NCBI RefSeq assembly: GCF_017654505.1
Contig: NC_054536.1
Location: forward strand, 34,579,946 to 34,643,945
From: Polyodon spathula
Taxonomy: Eukaryota > Chordata > Actinopteri > Acipenseriformes > Polyodontidae
Direction: 5' to 3'
Length of the DNA stretch: 64,000 nt
A program made the translations under genes and the position numbers. This document shows positions 32,096 through 43,734 of the stretch, in pieces. Position 1 is the stretch's first letter. Every line of letters begins with the position of its first letter. The notes under the pieces are model-generated. The model searched no databases. It saw nothing but the letters and a program-made list of their open reading frames with translations, and was not told the DNA's origin.

Positions 32096-33789
32096 GGCCT
32101 TAAGTGACTTCTGATATCGTACAGCTTCCTTAAATTAGGTTGCCACAAAATTTTGTTGGAGCACTGCAAATGCACCCTGCCTCATTTGGCCACAAACCCT
32201 CCCCCCACTCCCAAAAAACAAAAAAACGAGATATAACCAGGGGTGAAATTCTGCCGGTACTCACCGGTACTCCATAAAGGGACTTATTTTGATGCCGATA
32301 CTGGGTCCCGGGACTTATTTAACCTGCTTTTCATTCAACGCACATGCATTCCATCCACTCACACAGTCTACTTGTGCAATGTTTCAGCACAGTTTGTGCT
32401 TCTTGCATTCGGTTGCCTCATACTGCTTCTGTTTCTATTAGCTGCTACTGGCCACCACTAACATCAGTATAATCACTGCATGTTGATTGTCTGAGCTTTC
32501 ATTCTGATCAGATTTCATTTTGGTGTGAAGTAATAGTTTCTCCGCCACACTAAAGAAAATTATCTGAAATATCTGAAACGAACGTTGCTGCACATGAATT
32601 TTAAATTAAAAAATCCAAGTCAGTGTTCGTCATAAATTATATCGTTGATAAATACTAGAAATAATCATAACACGTTTTGCCTTTCACCAATTTACCACGT
32701 TGCCAAAATTTGTGAGAAATTTTCTAAAATGGCAAGTGATGTGTGAGACAGTAGGGATAAACAATAAAATAAACAAACACGATCAAAGTGTTGCTTCAGA
32801 TTTAGTAAACGAGTCAGAATCGGGATACAGGCGTAGGCGTGCTTCACGCTTTTCAAACACGGGCTCAATTTGGAAGGTACATGTTAAGCATAATGATCAA
32901 TGTTTTGTTTCCAGGCTAGTATTTTCTGTTATGAGGACTGTAATAAATGAAAACCAAAACGGTGAGGTCTTTTTTCTTTGTACAATGCCCCCTTTTCTAA
33001 AACACTTTGAAGAGCATATTTAAGTTAAATGTGAGTTTTCAGAAGTAAACCACAGTAATGATATTAACTTTATGAAAATGTGTATTTTGCCATTTAGTTT
33101 CTTGTGCAGAAACCACAATACCAAGGATAAAATAAAATACAAAGTCTAATTTTATAGGGTTTCTGCCTGAAAAATCTTTTTCTGGAATAGATCATGGTAA
33201 TTAATCTACACAGAAACACAGAGAAGCATATTGAACATATTATTGTAAGATAAGTAATAAGTACAAAATAAATAAAAGAAACAGGGATATATGTTCCAAT
33301 CCAAGGCTATTATTGTAGCATGGCCAGGTGCTGCTGTAGGTGAGTACCCAGGGTCTGGAAAGTATGGGGATGATTTCAGAAAATACTATGGAGATTAAAA
33401 TGGCCAAATACATCATTAGTCATAGTAGTGCCTGTTACACGATTAAATTGAGGGGTATTTTAGTCTCTATTGTGCATTGTTTGACAGACCTTTTTTTGTT
33501 ATTTTTTCATAGCACAGTTGTTTTTTTTATATCATCCTTTTTTTTAGGATATCTTGAAACAAAACCCTCTCTACAGCAGTTACTGCACAGTGTAATATTT
33601 CTTAATGAATGTCATTTAAAGTTTAACTTAAGTGCTATATTACAGGACATGACTTTGAGCTTCTTTGTTTATGGTGAATTGGTTGTAATTGATCATATTG
33701 TCTCAGTTTTTAAAATGTTTACACCCGGCTGTGCATACGAGTACCCGCACTTTTTTGTTGAGAATTAAGAAACACATATTTATTATAAC
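32096..33789. other. Intergenic DNA between blocks of repeat family X
   Basis: Near 32240 the phrase 'ggggtgaaattctgccggtactcaccggtac' resembles a hAT-type terminus but has no partner end. Open frames at 32700-33023 and 33340-33768 show no domains and are AT-rich; I regard them as chance. Confidence 0.3.
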
Positions 33790-34060
33790 CCTATTATACA
33801 CGTACGTATATAAATATATACAAGTTTTCCTAAAGAACTGTGGCTTCAGCAATTCTGATCGAACAGAGCTAAAATACCAGCACTTACTTTTTATATCATT
33901 AACCTATCCCGCCAAAAGTACAGTACATTTTTTAAATATCGGCAGTGTACAGGCTACCTACTCGCTTACATTTCCCGCTACATAAAGATGTTCTTAAAAT
34001 GAATAAATAAATAAGTGACTCCAAATTCCACAGGGCGGTGCAAGGCTTTCGCCAGTAGTT
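33790..34060. repeat. Interspersed repeat family X, copy 1, right block
   Basis: Matches 44160-44370 plus 44860-44880: shared phrases include 'atatacaag-tttcct', 'tggcttcagcaa-tctg', 'gagctaaaataccagc', 'ttcccgctacata' and 'attccacag-g--gtgcaagg'. In the other copy the same sequence is split by the RPS15A pseudogene. Confidence 0.7.
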
Positions 34061-34674
34061 TTTGAACAACGTTTTTTTTTCATGTTTTCATACTTTTAAA
34101 ACAAATCTTACTCAATGAATTAGGCTCAAGCCTGATGTCGTTAGTAGCCCGCAGCAATAACACAGCTCTGCTCATTTAAAACATATTTTGGTACAAATGT
34201 GCATTTATTTTTTCCTTGGTAAGTATGACAGATGCTGCTTAAGGCTAGTCGTGTACAATGAATTGCATCTTACTGCTAAGTGACAGAAAAGTCTAGGCTT
34301 GAAGCAATCAGCTATGGCCAATCGGCTTTGTTATTGATTGACTGATTGATTTGATTGATTGAACGGTTGATTTATTGATTGATTTATTCATTGCAAAGTT
34401 TTTTTTGTTTTATTTGTAGTAGCTTCAGTGTTTTTTAAACCTTGCTTGTAAAACAACCGAACTATAACACATTTTTTATGAGTCAAATGGCAATAATGTC
34501 AAAACGTTGAATAAATGGTGTCACATAAAAACAAACAAGAAAAAACACAAAGGTCTCTAAACCCATCGTACTGTGTGCTTATTGTTTTCTTATTTGGTCA
34601 AAAAAGCTTGCCAGGTCTACTTTCAGCAGTTCTCAGTCTAATGAAGGATTGCTTGGTATAGCCTTAGTTATAGT
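34061..34674. other. Intergenic DNA with a tandem 'ttgattgat' tract
   Basis: A short tetranucleotide-like tract (attgattgactgattgat) lies at 34333-34392. Otherwise AT-rich and featureless. Confidence 0.4.
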
Positions 34675-34872
34675 TCACACGTGTAAGGCCCTGTGCTAGT
34701 TAACATGTGTAAGGCCATGTGTTAGCTGCACTATAAAAAGAAAGGTGCATGTGCGCTTCGGGGTTCTTGTGGTTCTGTGTTTGAGTGTGTTGTGTGTGTA
34801 ACTACATGAATAAACAACGGTTGATTTTGTACAGTCCTTGTCTGCCTCACTTATTTCTGGACCCAAAATAAG
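34675..34872 (+). mobile_element. 5' LTR of the Mag-like Gypsy element
   Basis: Corresponds to the solo LTR at 6292-6482 (inverted) and, in its last ~110 bp, to the 3' LTR piece at 37866-37975. TATA box ctataaaaag near 34722, then 'atgcgcttcggggt'-like sequence, then the polyadenylation signal gaataaac near 34808. It contains a small internal duplication of 'acatgtgtaaggcc'. The start is approximate. Confidence 0.75.
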
Positions 34873-34910
34873 AATTCAGCACAGTTAAAAAATAAGAAAA
34901 AGAGTAAAAG

Positions 34911-35781
34911 GATGGCTGCTATTGGAAGAGCCGAGGATTTCCAGTTCGACGAAAATTAAGAAAGTTTCGATGTGTACCTGGATAGGCTTGAGCAGTACTT
35001 CTGTGCTAACGAAATCCCAGACAAGGGTAAAAAGGCGGCAATTTTTCTAACGGTGGTGAGCCGAAAGACACATGGCATGCTCACCGACCTTCTCTTTCCA
35101 GACAAACCTAGCAAAAAGGGCTTTGATGCAGTAAAGACTGTGCTGAAGGGGACTGTGCCGGCTGGTTTGTGGACTCCGAATTGCCGAACTAAGAGACAGG
35201 TTGCTGAATGCTGCTTCTACGAAGGACCTAACGTTGGCTCTGCTATGGAGATGGCCTCAGTGTACGAAAGCAAGAAGAAAAGCGCAAAGCAGTTTTCTCG
35301 AAGGCCCACTGTGTCTACAAACGCTATCAAGGTAAAGACGGCACCGATGGTGAAGAGGAGCCCTTGTTTTCGTTGTTCAGGAATGAGCCATGGTCCAGAT
35401 TCCTGCTATTTTAAGGATTTACAGTGTCTGGGAAGTGAAAAAACGGGACATGCACAGCAGGCTTGGCATTCAACTGCACCGACAAAGAAAGCAAAGACTG
35501 CTGGAGAACGCTGCAAGACACAGGCCACTGGCGGGGCTCGCTACTTCGCAAATCTGCCAGTGGATACCCCAGAGTCCCCAGCATTAAGCGCGGATTCTGA
35601 GAATAGTAACCGTGAGTCTGACTGCTATGTTGAACTGAATTTCAAAATAAATTCTAGCATTGATTTTGAAAAACCGTACTATGTAAATGTAAATGTTATT
35701 GATGTAGTCGTTAGAATGAAAATACACACAGGAGCTGATATAACTGATTTCGGAAAAAGTGTACAAACAAAAGTTTCCTAA
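34911..35781 (+). pseudogene. gag: gag-protease remnant of the Mag-like Gypsy element
   Basis: It begins MAAIGRAEDFQFDEN, then a stop, then FDVYLDRLEQYFCANEIPDK and KKAAIFLTVVSRKTHGMLTD as in the capsid of Mag/K02A2.6-type elements. A large part of the capsid is deleted after FDAVKTVLKGT; the usual zinc-knuckle pair is reduced to CFRCSGMSHGPDSC and a degraded second knuckle. At the end the protease motif reads HTGAD instead of DTGAD, so the catalytic aspartate is lost. The same protein family encodes the gag at 59316-59996. Non-functional. Confidence 0.85.
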
Positions 35782-37850
35782 GGTTAAGCTCCAGGCGACT
35801 GATTGTGTTAAAATCATATACAAATGAAACACTTGATGTGTTGGGTAAACTAAATGTAAGTGTAACGTACAGAGACGAAATCTTTGATTTGGCTCTTGTA
35901 GTTACTAATGGAAATGGCCGTGCATTGTTGGGCAGAGATTGGCTCAGCGAGCTGAAACTAGACTGGAGAAAGATACTGAGAGTTACTGATGCAGTAGGAG
36001 CTCTGTGTAATAAGTACTAGGCTGTTTTTGGCCTCGAAATTGGTTGTGTGACCAGAGTTAAGGCTAGTCTGAGGGTGGCTAAAGACGCCACACCAAAATT
36101 CTGTAAAGCAAGACCGGTACCTTATGCTTTGAAACCAGCTGTAGAAAGCTAGTTAAAGAGCTGGAAAAACAGTGTATCCTTTAGCATGTGTGCCCAAACA
36201 GGTCGGTGGTGTACGCATTTGCAGGGATTACAAGGTTACCGTAAATCCGTGGTTAGTGGTGGTCCAATACCCAAATTCAAGAACCGGAGATCTATTTGCG
36301 AAATTGGCAGGGGGAACTAAATTCTCAAAATTAGACCTCTCCCAAGCTTACCAGCAGGTGTAGCTGAATGAAAACTCAAAGAAATGCTTAACAATAAACA
36401 CACCACTGGGATTGTTTAAGTATAACCAGCTACCATATGGAGTAGCTAACGCCCCCTGCTGTTTTTCAGCTAATTATGGACAAGATCTTGCAGGGTCTGG
36501 AAGAGGTCATCTGTTATTTGAATGACATACTGATAACGGGGAAAAATGACAAGGAACACCTGGTCATTTGGAAATGGAAATGGTGCTATCTAGGCTACAA
36601 AGTCACGGCATACAGCTTAAAGAAGCCAGGATTCAGTAAAATATCTTGGGCACAAAATAAACGCGCAGGGAATTAATCCCATCACTGAGAAAACACAAGC
36701 GTAGTTGGAGCACCTGTTCCCAAGAATGTGTCAGAACATATAGTTCCTGGGCCTTCTAAATTACTACGGGAAGTTTCTTCTGAATTTGTCCACACTGATT
36801 AGCCCCATGACTGAGCTACTGCGGAAAAATGTAAAATTGAAATGGTCTGAGGGTTATGATCGGGCCTTCTGTGAAGCTAAAACCAAACTAATTTCTTCTA
36901 GTGTTAGTGTATTATGACCAGACGCTGCCAGTAGTGCTGGCGTGTGATGCATCTCCTGTAGGAATTGGAGCAGTTATTTCACACATGTGTAGGGCAGAGC
37001 GCCCCATAGTTTTTCCTCACGTACACTGACTAAAGCACAGAGAAATTACTTACAAATTGAGAAGGCATTGGGTATAATTTTCGGAATTATGCAATTTAAA
37101 GAATATTTTTGGGGAAGAAAGTTTACTCCTGTGACGGACTATAAGCCTTTAGTTACGATTCTGGGTCCTAAAACAGGAATACTATCATTGGTGGCTGCCC
37201 GAATTTAAAAGGTGGGCATTGATGCTATCTGCTTATCAATATGACATCAGGTACAAATGTTCTGAAGACAATGCTAATGTGGACGCATTATTGCTGTTAG
37301 ATGTAGAAAACCCTCCACAGTCAAATCCAATATATCGAGTCTTGTTCGCAGATGAGCTGCCAATTACAGCTAAAAAGATAGCAGCAGAGACGGATAAAGA
37401 TTATCTGTTCAGTAAAGTCAGGTACTTCACACTCACAGGCTGGCCAAACACTGTAGATGAGGATGGTCTTACGCCTTATGCAAATCAGAAAACTGTAGAG
37501 AACGGCTGTTTTTTGTAGGGTTTTCGAGTGGTAATTACGGAAAGCTTGCAATCAAGAATGTTAATAGAATTACATGAACAGCACCAAGGCATTGTAAAAA
37601 TGAAAATGTTAGCTCGCAGTTTGTTTTGGTGGCCATGCTTAGACGCTGCTATAGAAACCAAATGTAAGGCATGTGAAATGTGCAGGGGTAGCAGGAATTT
37701 ATCTGCTGTAGCGCCTTGCCACCCATGGAAGTGGGCTAGTAGACCGTGCAAAGGATAGATATTGATTACGCAGAGAAAGACAAACATACTTTTCTGATGG
37801 TTATCCATGCATATTCTAGATGGCCTGATGTAGTGCTTGTAACAAATGCC
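35782..37850 (+). pseudogene. pol: pol remnant of the Mag-like Gypsy element
   Basis: In order: the protease tail (GRALLGRDWLSELKLDW, 35900-35970), RT with RICRDYKVTVNPW and GTKFSKLDLSQAYQQV (36172-36363), then an active-site box reading YLNDILITGK at 36510, where YLDD is expected. RNase H has LACDASPVGIGAVISH near 36940-36990. The RNase H/integrase linker spans 37219-37518, and the integrase zinc domain (LHEQHQGIVKMKMLARSLFWWP) is near 37570-37640. The integrase core begins (IDYAEKDKHTFLMVIHAYSR, 37758-37820) and is cut off where the 3' LTR piece starts. Many stops and shifts. Both the protease and RT active sites are lost. Confidence 0.88.
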
Positions 37851-37865
37851 TATGGGTTGCCAGAG

Positions 37866-37975
37866 GAGATTGTGTTGGAGTGTGTTCTGTGTGTAACTGC
37901 ATGAATAAACAACGGTTGATTCTGTAAAGTCCTCCTTGTCTGGCTCATTTATTTCCGGACCCAATAAACATAACA
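37866..37975 (+). mobile_element. 3' LTR piece of the Mag-like Gypsy element
   Basis: 'gtgtgttctgtgtgtaactgcatgaataaacaacggttgatt' and 'ttatttccggacccaataa' match the downstream part of the 5' LTR at 34770-34870. The LTR upstream half and the rest of integrase are deleted, so the deletion joins the pol core directly to the LTR. Confidence 0.8.
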
Positions 37976-39696
37976 ATAATGTTCCTTTTTTGTATAATTT
38001 TTAGTAAATGTCTAATGCATTCTAAATAAAGAACTAGGTTTATTAAGCTAACTGATACCATCATTTAATCATTAAATATCTTATAGGACCTTGGTATATA
38101 GCGAACATATTTGCACTCTAGTTGTTTAATAGCTAATGGATGCATTCTTTTTCATTTGTTATGCAGTAGTGTGTCACAAGTGACTAATTTAGAGTGTAGG
38201 GTGGTATATACATTATAATTATTGTGTGTAGGTATGTGTTCCTTTGCGTAAATTTTTATTATTATTTAAAATATTGTTTGAATTGTGCAGTGCAATTTAT
38301 TTTGATTAATGTACTGTTTGAATATGTGTGCATATTGTTTATCTTTGTGTTTGTTCCACAAATTAATAATTAAGCCCAATCAGTCACGTACCTTTCCCAG
38401 GATCCAGACTTTAAGTGCCACAGGTGTGTGCCATTCTGCATCAATTGACAGACTGCTATAAAACCGAAACCAAAAAATACAGAGAGGACTTGAACAAGAA
38501 CAAGGGCGCACAGGAAGTCGGCCATGCTTTTCGGACTTCAGCAAGGGGATTGCAGGAGTAAACAACGTGGACACTGAACAAGAAAAACATGAGAACAGTT
38601 CAAAAGTTGATAAAGAATCGCTTGAAAAACAAGGGAAGTACCATTTTTGTCACTGCTCGACAACAAAATATTAAACGATGAGCAACCTTTAGTAAAAGAA
38701 AAACTAAGCTGGTGGTGGTTGTTTTTATAAATACTGAATATATCCTGAGTGCTGTGGAAGTAATTAGAAAATAGAAGATTTCTCAGGAAACAGAAAAGAC
38801 GTCACATGAAGGATTGCAATCGCTGGGGACCGGTTTTGTGTGCAATTGATACCTGCTTTTTTTTCTAAGGGTGGAGGAGGACCGAAGAGGATTACTGGTT
38901 CTATTTCCAGAGCCACATGGCCTGCCAGTGTACAAACAAAATTATAAGTATTACAAATTACAGCGTGGGAAGCAAGGTTTAGACTGTGGTCATCTTCCAG
39001 ACCCAATTGGATTAACTGGACTTGGGCTGGACACTTCAAAACCAAAACACTAACAATGCTACAGAGGCTCGGGTTCCGGTCTTATGCAATGTTATGTCTG
39101 ACTATGTATATTGTTTGTAGTGTTTGTAGTTAGACAAGGATAAGTATTTAGTTAACAGGTAAAATTAGAATAATTTGTATGTTAAAGAAATAAATGCTAG
39201 GTCAAGTGTAAGAAGTATAAAGTATTATAATTAAAGGTTTTAGGAATTAATAGCGTAAAATTGAGATTTTGTATTTATAGTTTTAGGAATAGCAACTTTT
39301 TAAGGCCTCAAATATTAGCTAGTTTCTAATTGTCTTTTATTAGTTACCTAGTGCCCTGGACCTCTTGTGGCATTTAGTCAAAATTGATTTCTGACTGTTC
39401 AGTATTCTTTGTGGAAGATAAAAATATTTGATTCTTCCCTATTGTGGTCCCTCCTCTCTCATTGTCCAGTGGTCTGGATGTGGATCTCGAAATCCAAAGA
39501 AGGTTAAGGGGGGAAAAGAGACACATTAGTTATTTATTAAATATTAATTACCATAGTCACGAGTCTCCACGTGACATATGTCTTCATAATACATCACAAT
39601 ATTTTTCATTTGAAACAATGTAGTCAAAAATATTGAGTAAGTAACAGACAACAACAGTGGCATTTCCCAGCACTGAATTCATTCTTGGTAGTGGTG
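37976..39696. other. Intergenic DNA; possible promoter/LTR texture at 38.38-38.72 kb
   Basis: 'ctgctataaaaccgaaacc' near 38450 is a good TATA box followed by a GC-richer leader. 38860-39055 is an open frame of 60 codons with no recognised domain. The rest is AT-rich. No gene is supported. Confidence 0.35.
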
Positions 39697-39776
39697 TATA
39701 TATTGTTAATGTTTCCAGACCATCACAATTCTCTGTGTAAAGAATTGTGATGGTCTGGAAACATTAACAATATATA
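39697..39776. repeat. Perfect 36-bp inverted repeat with an 8-base loop
   Basis: The left arm (39697-39732, starting tatatattgttaatgttt) and right arm (39741-39776) are exact reverse complements, with 'ctgtgtaa' between. A transcript would fold into an uninterrupted 36-bp hairpin of 80 nt. Perfect pairing suggests recent origin (template-switch inverted duplication or a foldback MITE). Precursor-microRNA size fits, but microRNA precursors normally contain mismatches. Confidence 0.9.
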
Positions 39777-40235
39777 AACATTTTAGCTTGATCGCACATT
39801 GTTAGATCACATTACTAAAATCTTACTAAAACATCTGTGAAGAGCAAACCTTTTTTATATGCACAACATGGATTGCTTTTCACATTTTCCTGGTTTCTGT
39901 TTTCTTTCTGCAAGAAGGGATTTAATTACTTGGTTATTTTTATCTCCTTCGATAAACTATTTTAAGAATAAAGCCATTGATGTTATAAAACCACACTCAT
40001 CAATATATGTTGGAACATAAAACCAATGGAGACAGGCCACAACTAAACTAGAGGGCAAATTCTGAATGTCAATACCAGAGAAAACAAGTAACAGTAAGCA
40101 CTGAAAGGGGATCTCTTTAAATGACTGCATATAAACACATAAAATACTGTCACTGACACACTGGGAAGACAGCACTGTTAGAGCTGCTGGTTTTAACTAA
40201 ACCGTATTTTAACTAAACCACATTTTAACAACATA

Positions 40236-41575
40236 CAGTACTGTGCAAAAGTTTTAGGCAGGTGTGAAAAAATGCTGTAAAGTAAGAATGCTTTCAAAAA
40301 TAGACATGTTAATAGATTATATTTATCAATTAACTAAATGCAAAGTGAGTGAACAGAAGAAAAATCTAAATCAAATCCATATTTGGTGTGACAACCCTTT
40401 GCCTTCAAAACAGCATTAATTCTTCTAGGTACACTTGCAGGGATTTTGTAGGCATATAGTCAGGTGTATGATTAAACAATTATACCAAACAGGAGCTAAT
40501 GATCATCAATTCAATATGTAGGTTGAAACACAATCATTAACTGAAACAGAAACAGTTGTGTAGGAGGAATAAAACTGGGTGAAGAACAGCCAAACTCAGC
40601 TAACAAGGTGAGGTTGCTGAAGACAGTTTACTGTCAAAAGTCATACACCGTGGCAAGACTGAGCAAGGTAGTTATAAGACACAAGGTAGTTATACTGCAT
40701 CAGCAAGGTCTCTCCCAGGCAGAAATTTCAAGGCAGACAGGGGTTTCCAGATGTGCTGTCCAAGCTCTTTTGAAGACGCACAAAGAAACGGGCAATGTTG
40801 AGGATTGTAGACGCAGTGGTCGGCCAAGGAAACTTAATGCAGCAGATGAAAGACACTTCATGCTTACTTCCCTTTGCAATCGGAAGATGTCCAGCAATGC
40901 CATCAGCTCAGAATTGGCAGAAAACAGTGGGACCCTGGTACACCCATCTACTATCTGGAGAAGTCTGGTCAGAAGTGGCCTTCATGGAAGACTTGCGGCC
41001 AAAAAGCCATACCTCCGACAGAGTTGGGGATTTGGATAGAATTAATGGTCTCAATGCTGAGGACAGGCAGATACTTATCCATCATGCAATACCATCAGGG
41101 AGGCATCTGATTGGTCCCAAATTTATTCTGCAGCATGACAACAATCCCAAACATACAGCAAAACTCATTAAGAACAACCTTCAGCGTAAAGAAGGACAAA
41201 GAGATTGATGGTATGGCCCCCACAGAGCCCTGATCTCAACATCATCGAGTCTGACTGGGATTACATGCAGAGAAAGAAGCAACTGAGGCTGCCTAAATCC
41301 ACAGAAGAACTGTGGTTAGTTCTCCAAGATGTTTGGGCCAACCTACCTGCCGAGTTCCTTCAAAAACTGTGTGCAAGTGTACCTAGAAGAATTGGTGTTG
41401 GTTTGAAGGCAAAGGGTGGTCACACCAAATATGGATTTGATGTAGATTTTTCTTCTGTTCACTCACTTTGCATTTAGTTAATTGATAAATATAATCTATT
41501 AACATGTCTATTTTTGAAAGCATTCTTACTTTACAGCATTTTTTCACACCTGCCTAAAACTTTTGCACAGTACTG
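40236..41575 (+). mobile_element. Tc1-like transposon with near-identical 168-bp inverted repeats
   Basis: Starts CAGTACTGTGCAAAAGTTTT at 40236 and ends with its reverse complement at 41575, with TA on both sides (40234-40235, 41576-41577). Left 40236-40403 and right 41408-41575 agree except at two positions. Weaker similarity continues inward to about 205 bp and overlaps the transposase C-terminal coding region. It carries one transposase remnant with an internal deletion (next entry). High repeat identity implies recent arrival or mobilisation by an enzyme from elsewhere. Confidence 0.93.
40608..41477 (+). pseudogene. Internally deleted Tc1-like transposase
   Basis: The N-terminal part (40608-41039) has two helix-turn-helix regions (QGLSQAEISRQTGVSRCAVQ; later HPSTIWRSLVRSGLHGRLAA) around the linker CRRSGRPRKL. 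Immediately after KKPYLRQS the sequence jumps, with a frame change, to RINGLNAEDRQILIHHAIPS and FILQHDNNPKHTAKL (second catalytic Asp). After another shift near 41205, VWPPQSPDLNIIESDWDYM (catalytic Glu) and the C-terminus ending in LPAEFLQKLCASVPRRIGVG follow. The segment that should contain the first catalytic Asp is deleted (some tens of codons). It cannot be catalytic, though its DNA-binding half is nearly intact. Confidence 0.9.
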
Positions 41576-41624
41576 TATTTACAGAGCAGCTTCAGCTCTG
41601 CCACTTTTTAAATCAGTAGGAACT

Positions 41625-42234
41625 TGTGATGGAGTGTAAATGAATCCTAGTCAACAATCTCCCAATCTGTGAGGGTGCTATATAACCGGAGCAGATTGCC
41701 CCATAATGGATGGTTTGGCCGTTCATTCCAGGGTCAGTTGGAAGCCGGCCAACCATGAAGGGGGCGGGGCCACGATACCAGAAGTCATTGCCTTAATGCA
41801 GTAGGCGATGTGTCGGTCACGGATTGGGGGAGACGTGATTGGCCACGCCACCGAAAGAGTGCATTACGGTATTTAGGGGACATGGCCCCAACAAGGAGCA
41901 AAAAGAGTGAGAGTGAAAAGTACCGCAAGTCTTGTGTTTGATTGTTATTATTGAACCGAGAGCTGCCGCTTCACGCCAGCACCAAAACCCGGTCTACACT
42001 GCAGCACTGTCTTGACTGTGTTTGTCCTACACTAGAGCACCCACTGTCTGTGTTGTGTGTAATTATTTAAGTGTCTTATTATTTCAGGACTGTAACCCTT
42101 GTTTGCACAGAGCAATACACATTGGTGTGTAGAGTTTGTGCCTATCATTTAAAGTGTTGTTGACATTAAAGATCTGTTTTTCATTGTGAACTGTCTTGTG
42201 TGTGTGTATTCCAGAGCCCTGCATGAGCATTACA
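41625..42234 (+). mobile_element. LTR-like block (~610 bp), probable solo LTR
   Basis: It opens TGTGATGGAGTGTAAATG and could end GAGCATTACA. Inside are a GC box (gggggcggggcc near 41761), an inverted CCAAT (gattggcca near 41838), a TATA-like 'gtatttagggg', and ATTAAA near 42166 in downstream position, consistent with U3-R-U5 order in plus orientation. The first ~75 bp match 13608-13690. It adjoins the Tc1 element above. No 5-bp target duplication was confirmed. Confidence 0.5.
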
Positions 42235-43730
42235 CCTGCAGAGTGCAACCCACTCGTTCACAGACTTTAAACAGGTTTATAAATGTATAGCAATGGTGTA
42301 ATAAAGACTGGGAGAGAGAGTGCATTGGTTTTAGTACCAGTACTGCAGGCTCCTGATTATTATTCATACATCCCTGTTGGTAATTAATGTGCAGCAATGA
42401 CATGTACTTCATTTCTTTCTCAGTGGGCATGCTAACCAATTGACAACCAGGAACTCCATTCAGAGTGCTTAAAGCTTCAAAAAATTTTTGTTGTGTGGTG
42501 CAAAAGACGTTAAAAAAACAATTCTGAAATTCCTTAGTCTTGCATTTTCAATATTATGAGGTCCTTAAGCAATAATATGATTAACATAGTGCCAGCAAGC
42601 ATTACCAATCAGACTGCAGTAACAGTTAACATGTAAATAATGCTCTCTGTGTAGCAATTAAAGTTAAAAAAAGTGATTTATAATTAATTATAGTTTTCTG
42701 TTCTAGATTGTAAAGTGATTAAAACTATTTTGAGTTTCAGTTTTAATCTTAGCAAGCGTGTATTAATTGGATGACAGATTAATTCAGAATACAACTTCCT
42801 GTGAAGCTCTATAGTGTTCAGCTCATGAAGCCCAAGATAACAGTGTTCAAATAAGAACACAGGGTAATTGCGAACACAAATAAAACAATGTACATAGAAA
42901 ATGTCACGCTGCTTTACAAAAATGCTGAATCTTATTTTGTCTTGGAAGTATTGCAAGATACAGTTCTGCTAAATATGGTGTGGAAATTTCCTTTACTTTT
43001 TTTTTCCATCCTCAGGACCTTTAATTTGCATATTACTGTAAGGATTTGATGAGATTTGTATCTTTTGTGTGATGCAGATGAGTCCTGAACATGAGCAGCT
43101 ATTGTGATTCTAACGGTAGAAGATTGCTTTCTAAAATGACTAATTTCTCCTCCTACCTTAGCTGGCTTACTTTAAGTTCTTGTGATTTATGACCATTTTT
43201 CAATAGAAACCACAGTCATTTTGTGAAATGATGGTGGTATTGATTCTAGAAACAGTTTCATTTTACTGGAACTATCAGACCACAGCAACCATCTGAACTC
43301 AAGGAGTGAATAATACAGCTTTCCACCTCATCAATTTACCCAAGGTATTTTTTTTGTCCATCACTTATTATATTGCTTTATCCCTCCCCTGTCTGACCTA
43401 TTTTTATTTTTCATAAAAGGATCTGGATTTGTAGCAAGAAAGACTAAAGCCCTCTCTATTTATCCACAGAGCAAGAATAACTTAGGCAATGTCAATGTGA
43501 TCATGCCCACAATCCCTTGGGAGCTGGCCTGACGCCTTCCCTAGAGAGCCCATTTCTTTATAAGTCTTCAGGGAGGTACAGTGTTAAATGTGGGAACTGT
43601 GTTGTGGTTTTACAATGTTTACTTATGTCGCTGAATGCTTAATTCCATTCTCACCTTAGTTCTTTAAGCTACTGTGTAACTAACTAATCTTTTTTTTTTA
43701 CTATTTACCTTACAGATTAACTTTAGATTT
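42235..43730. other. Intergenic DNA; no gene recognised
   Basis: 42960-43560 is moderately complex with few simple repeats and could include conserved non-coding DNA; no coding motif is visible. The rest is AT-rich. Confidence 0.3.
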
Positions 43731-43734
43731 TAAT

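Noticed and set aside
33340..33768. Plus-strand 142-codon frame
   Set aside because: AT-driven composition, no domain, and no promoter or neighbour supporting it.
39697..39776. Calling the hairpin a microRNA gene
   Set aside because: Size fits, but the stem is perfectly paired over 36 bp and no expression evidence exists; kept as an unexplained inverted repeat.
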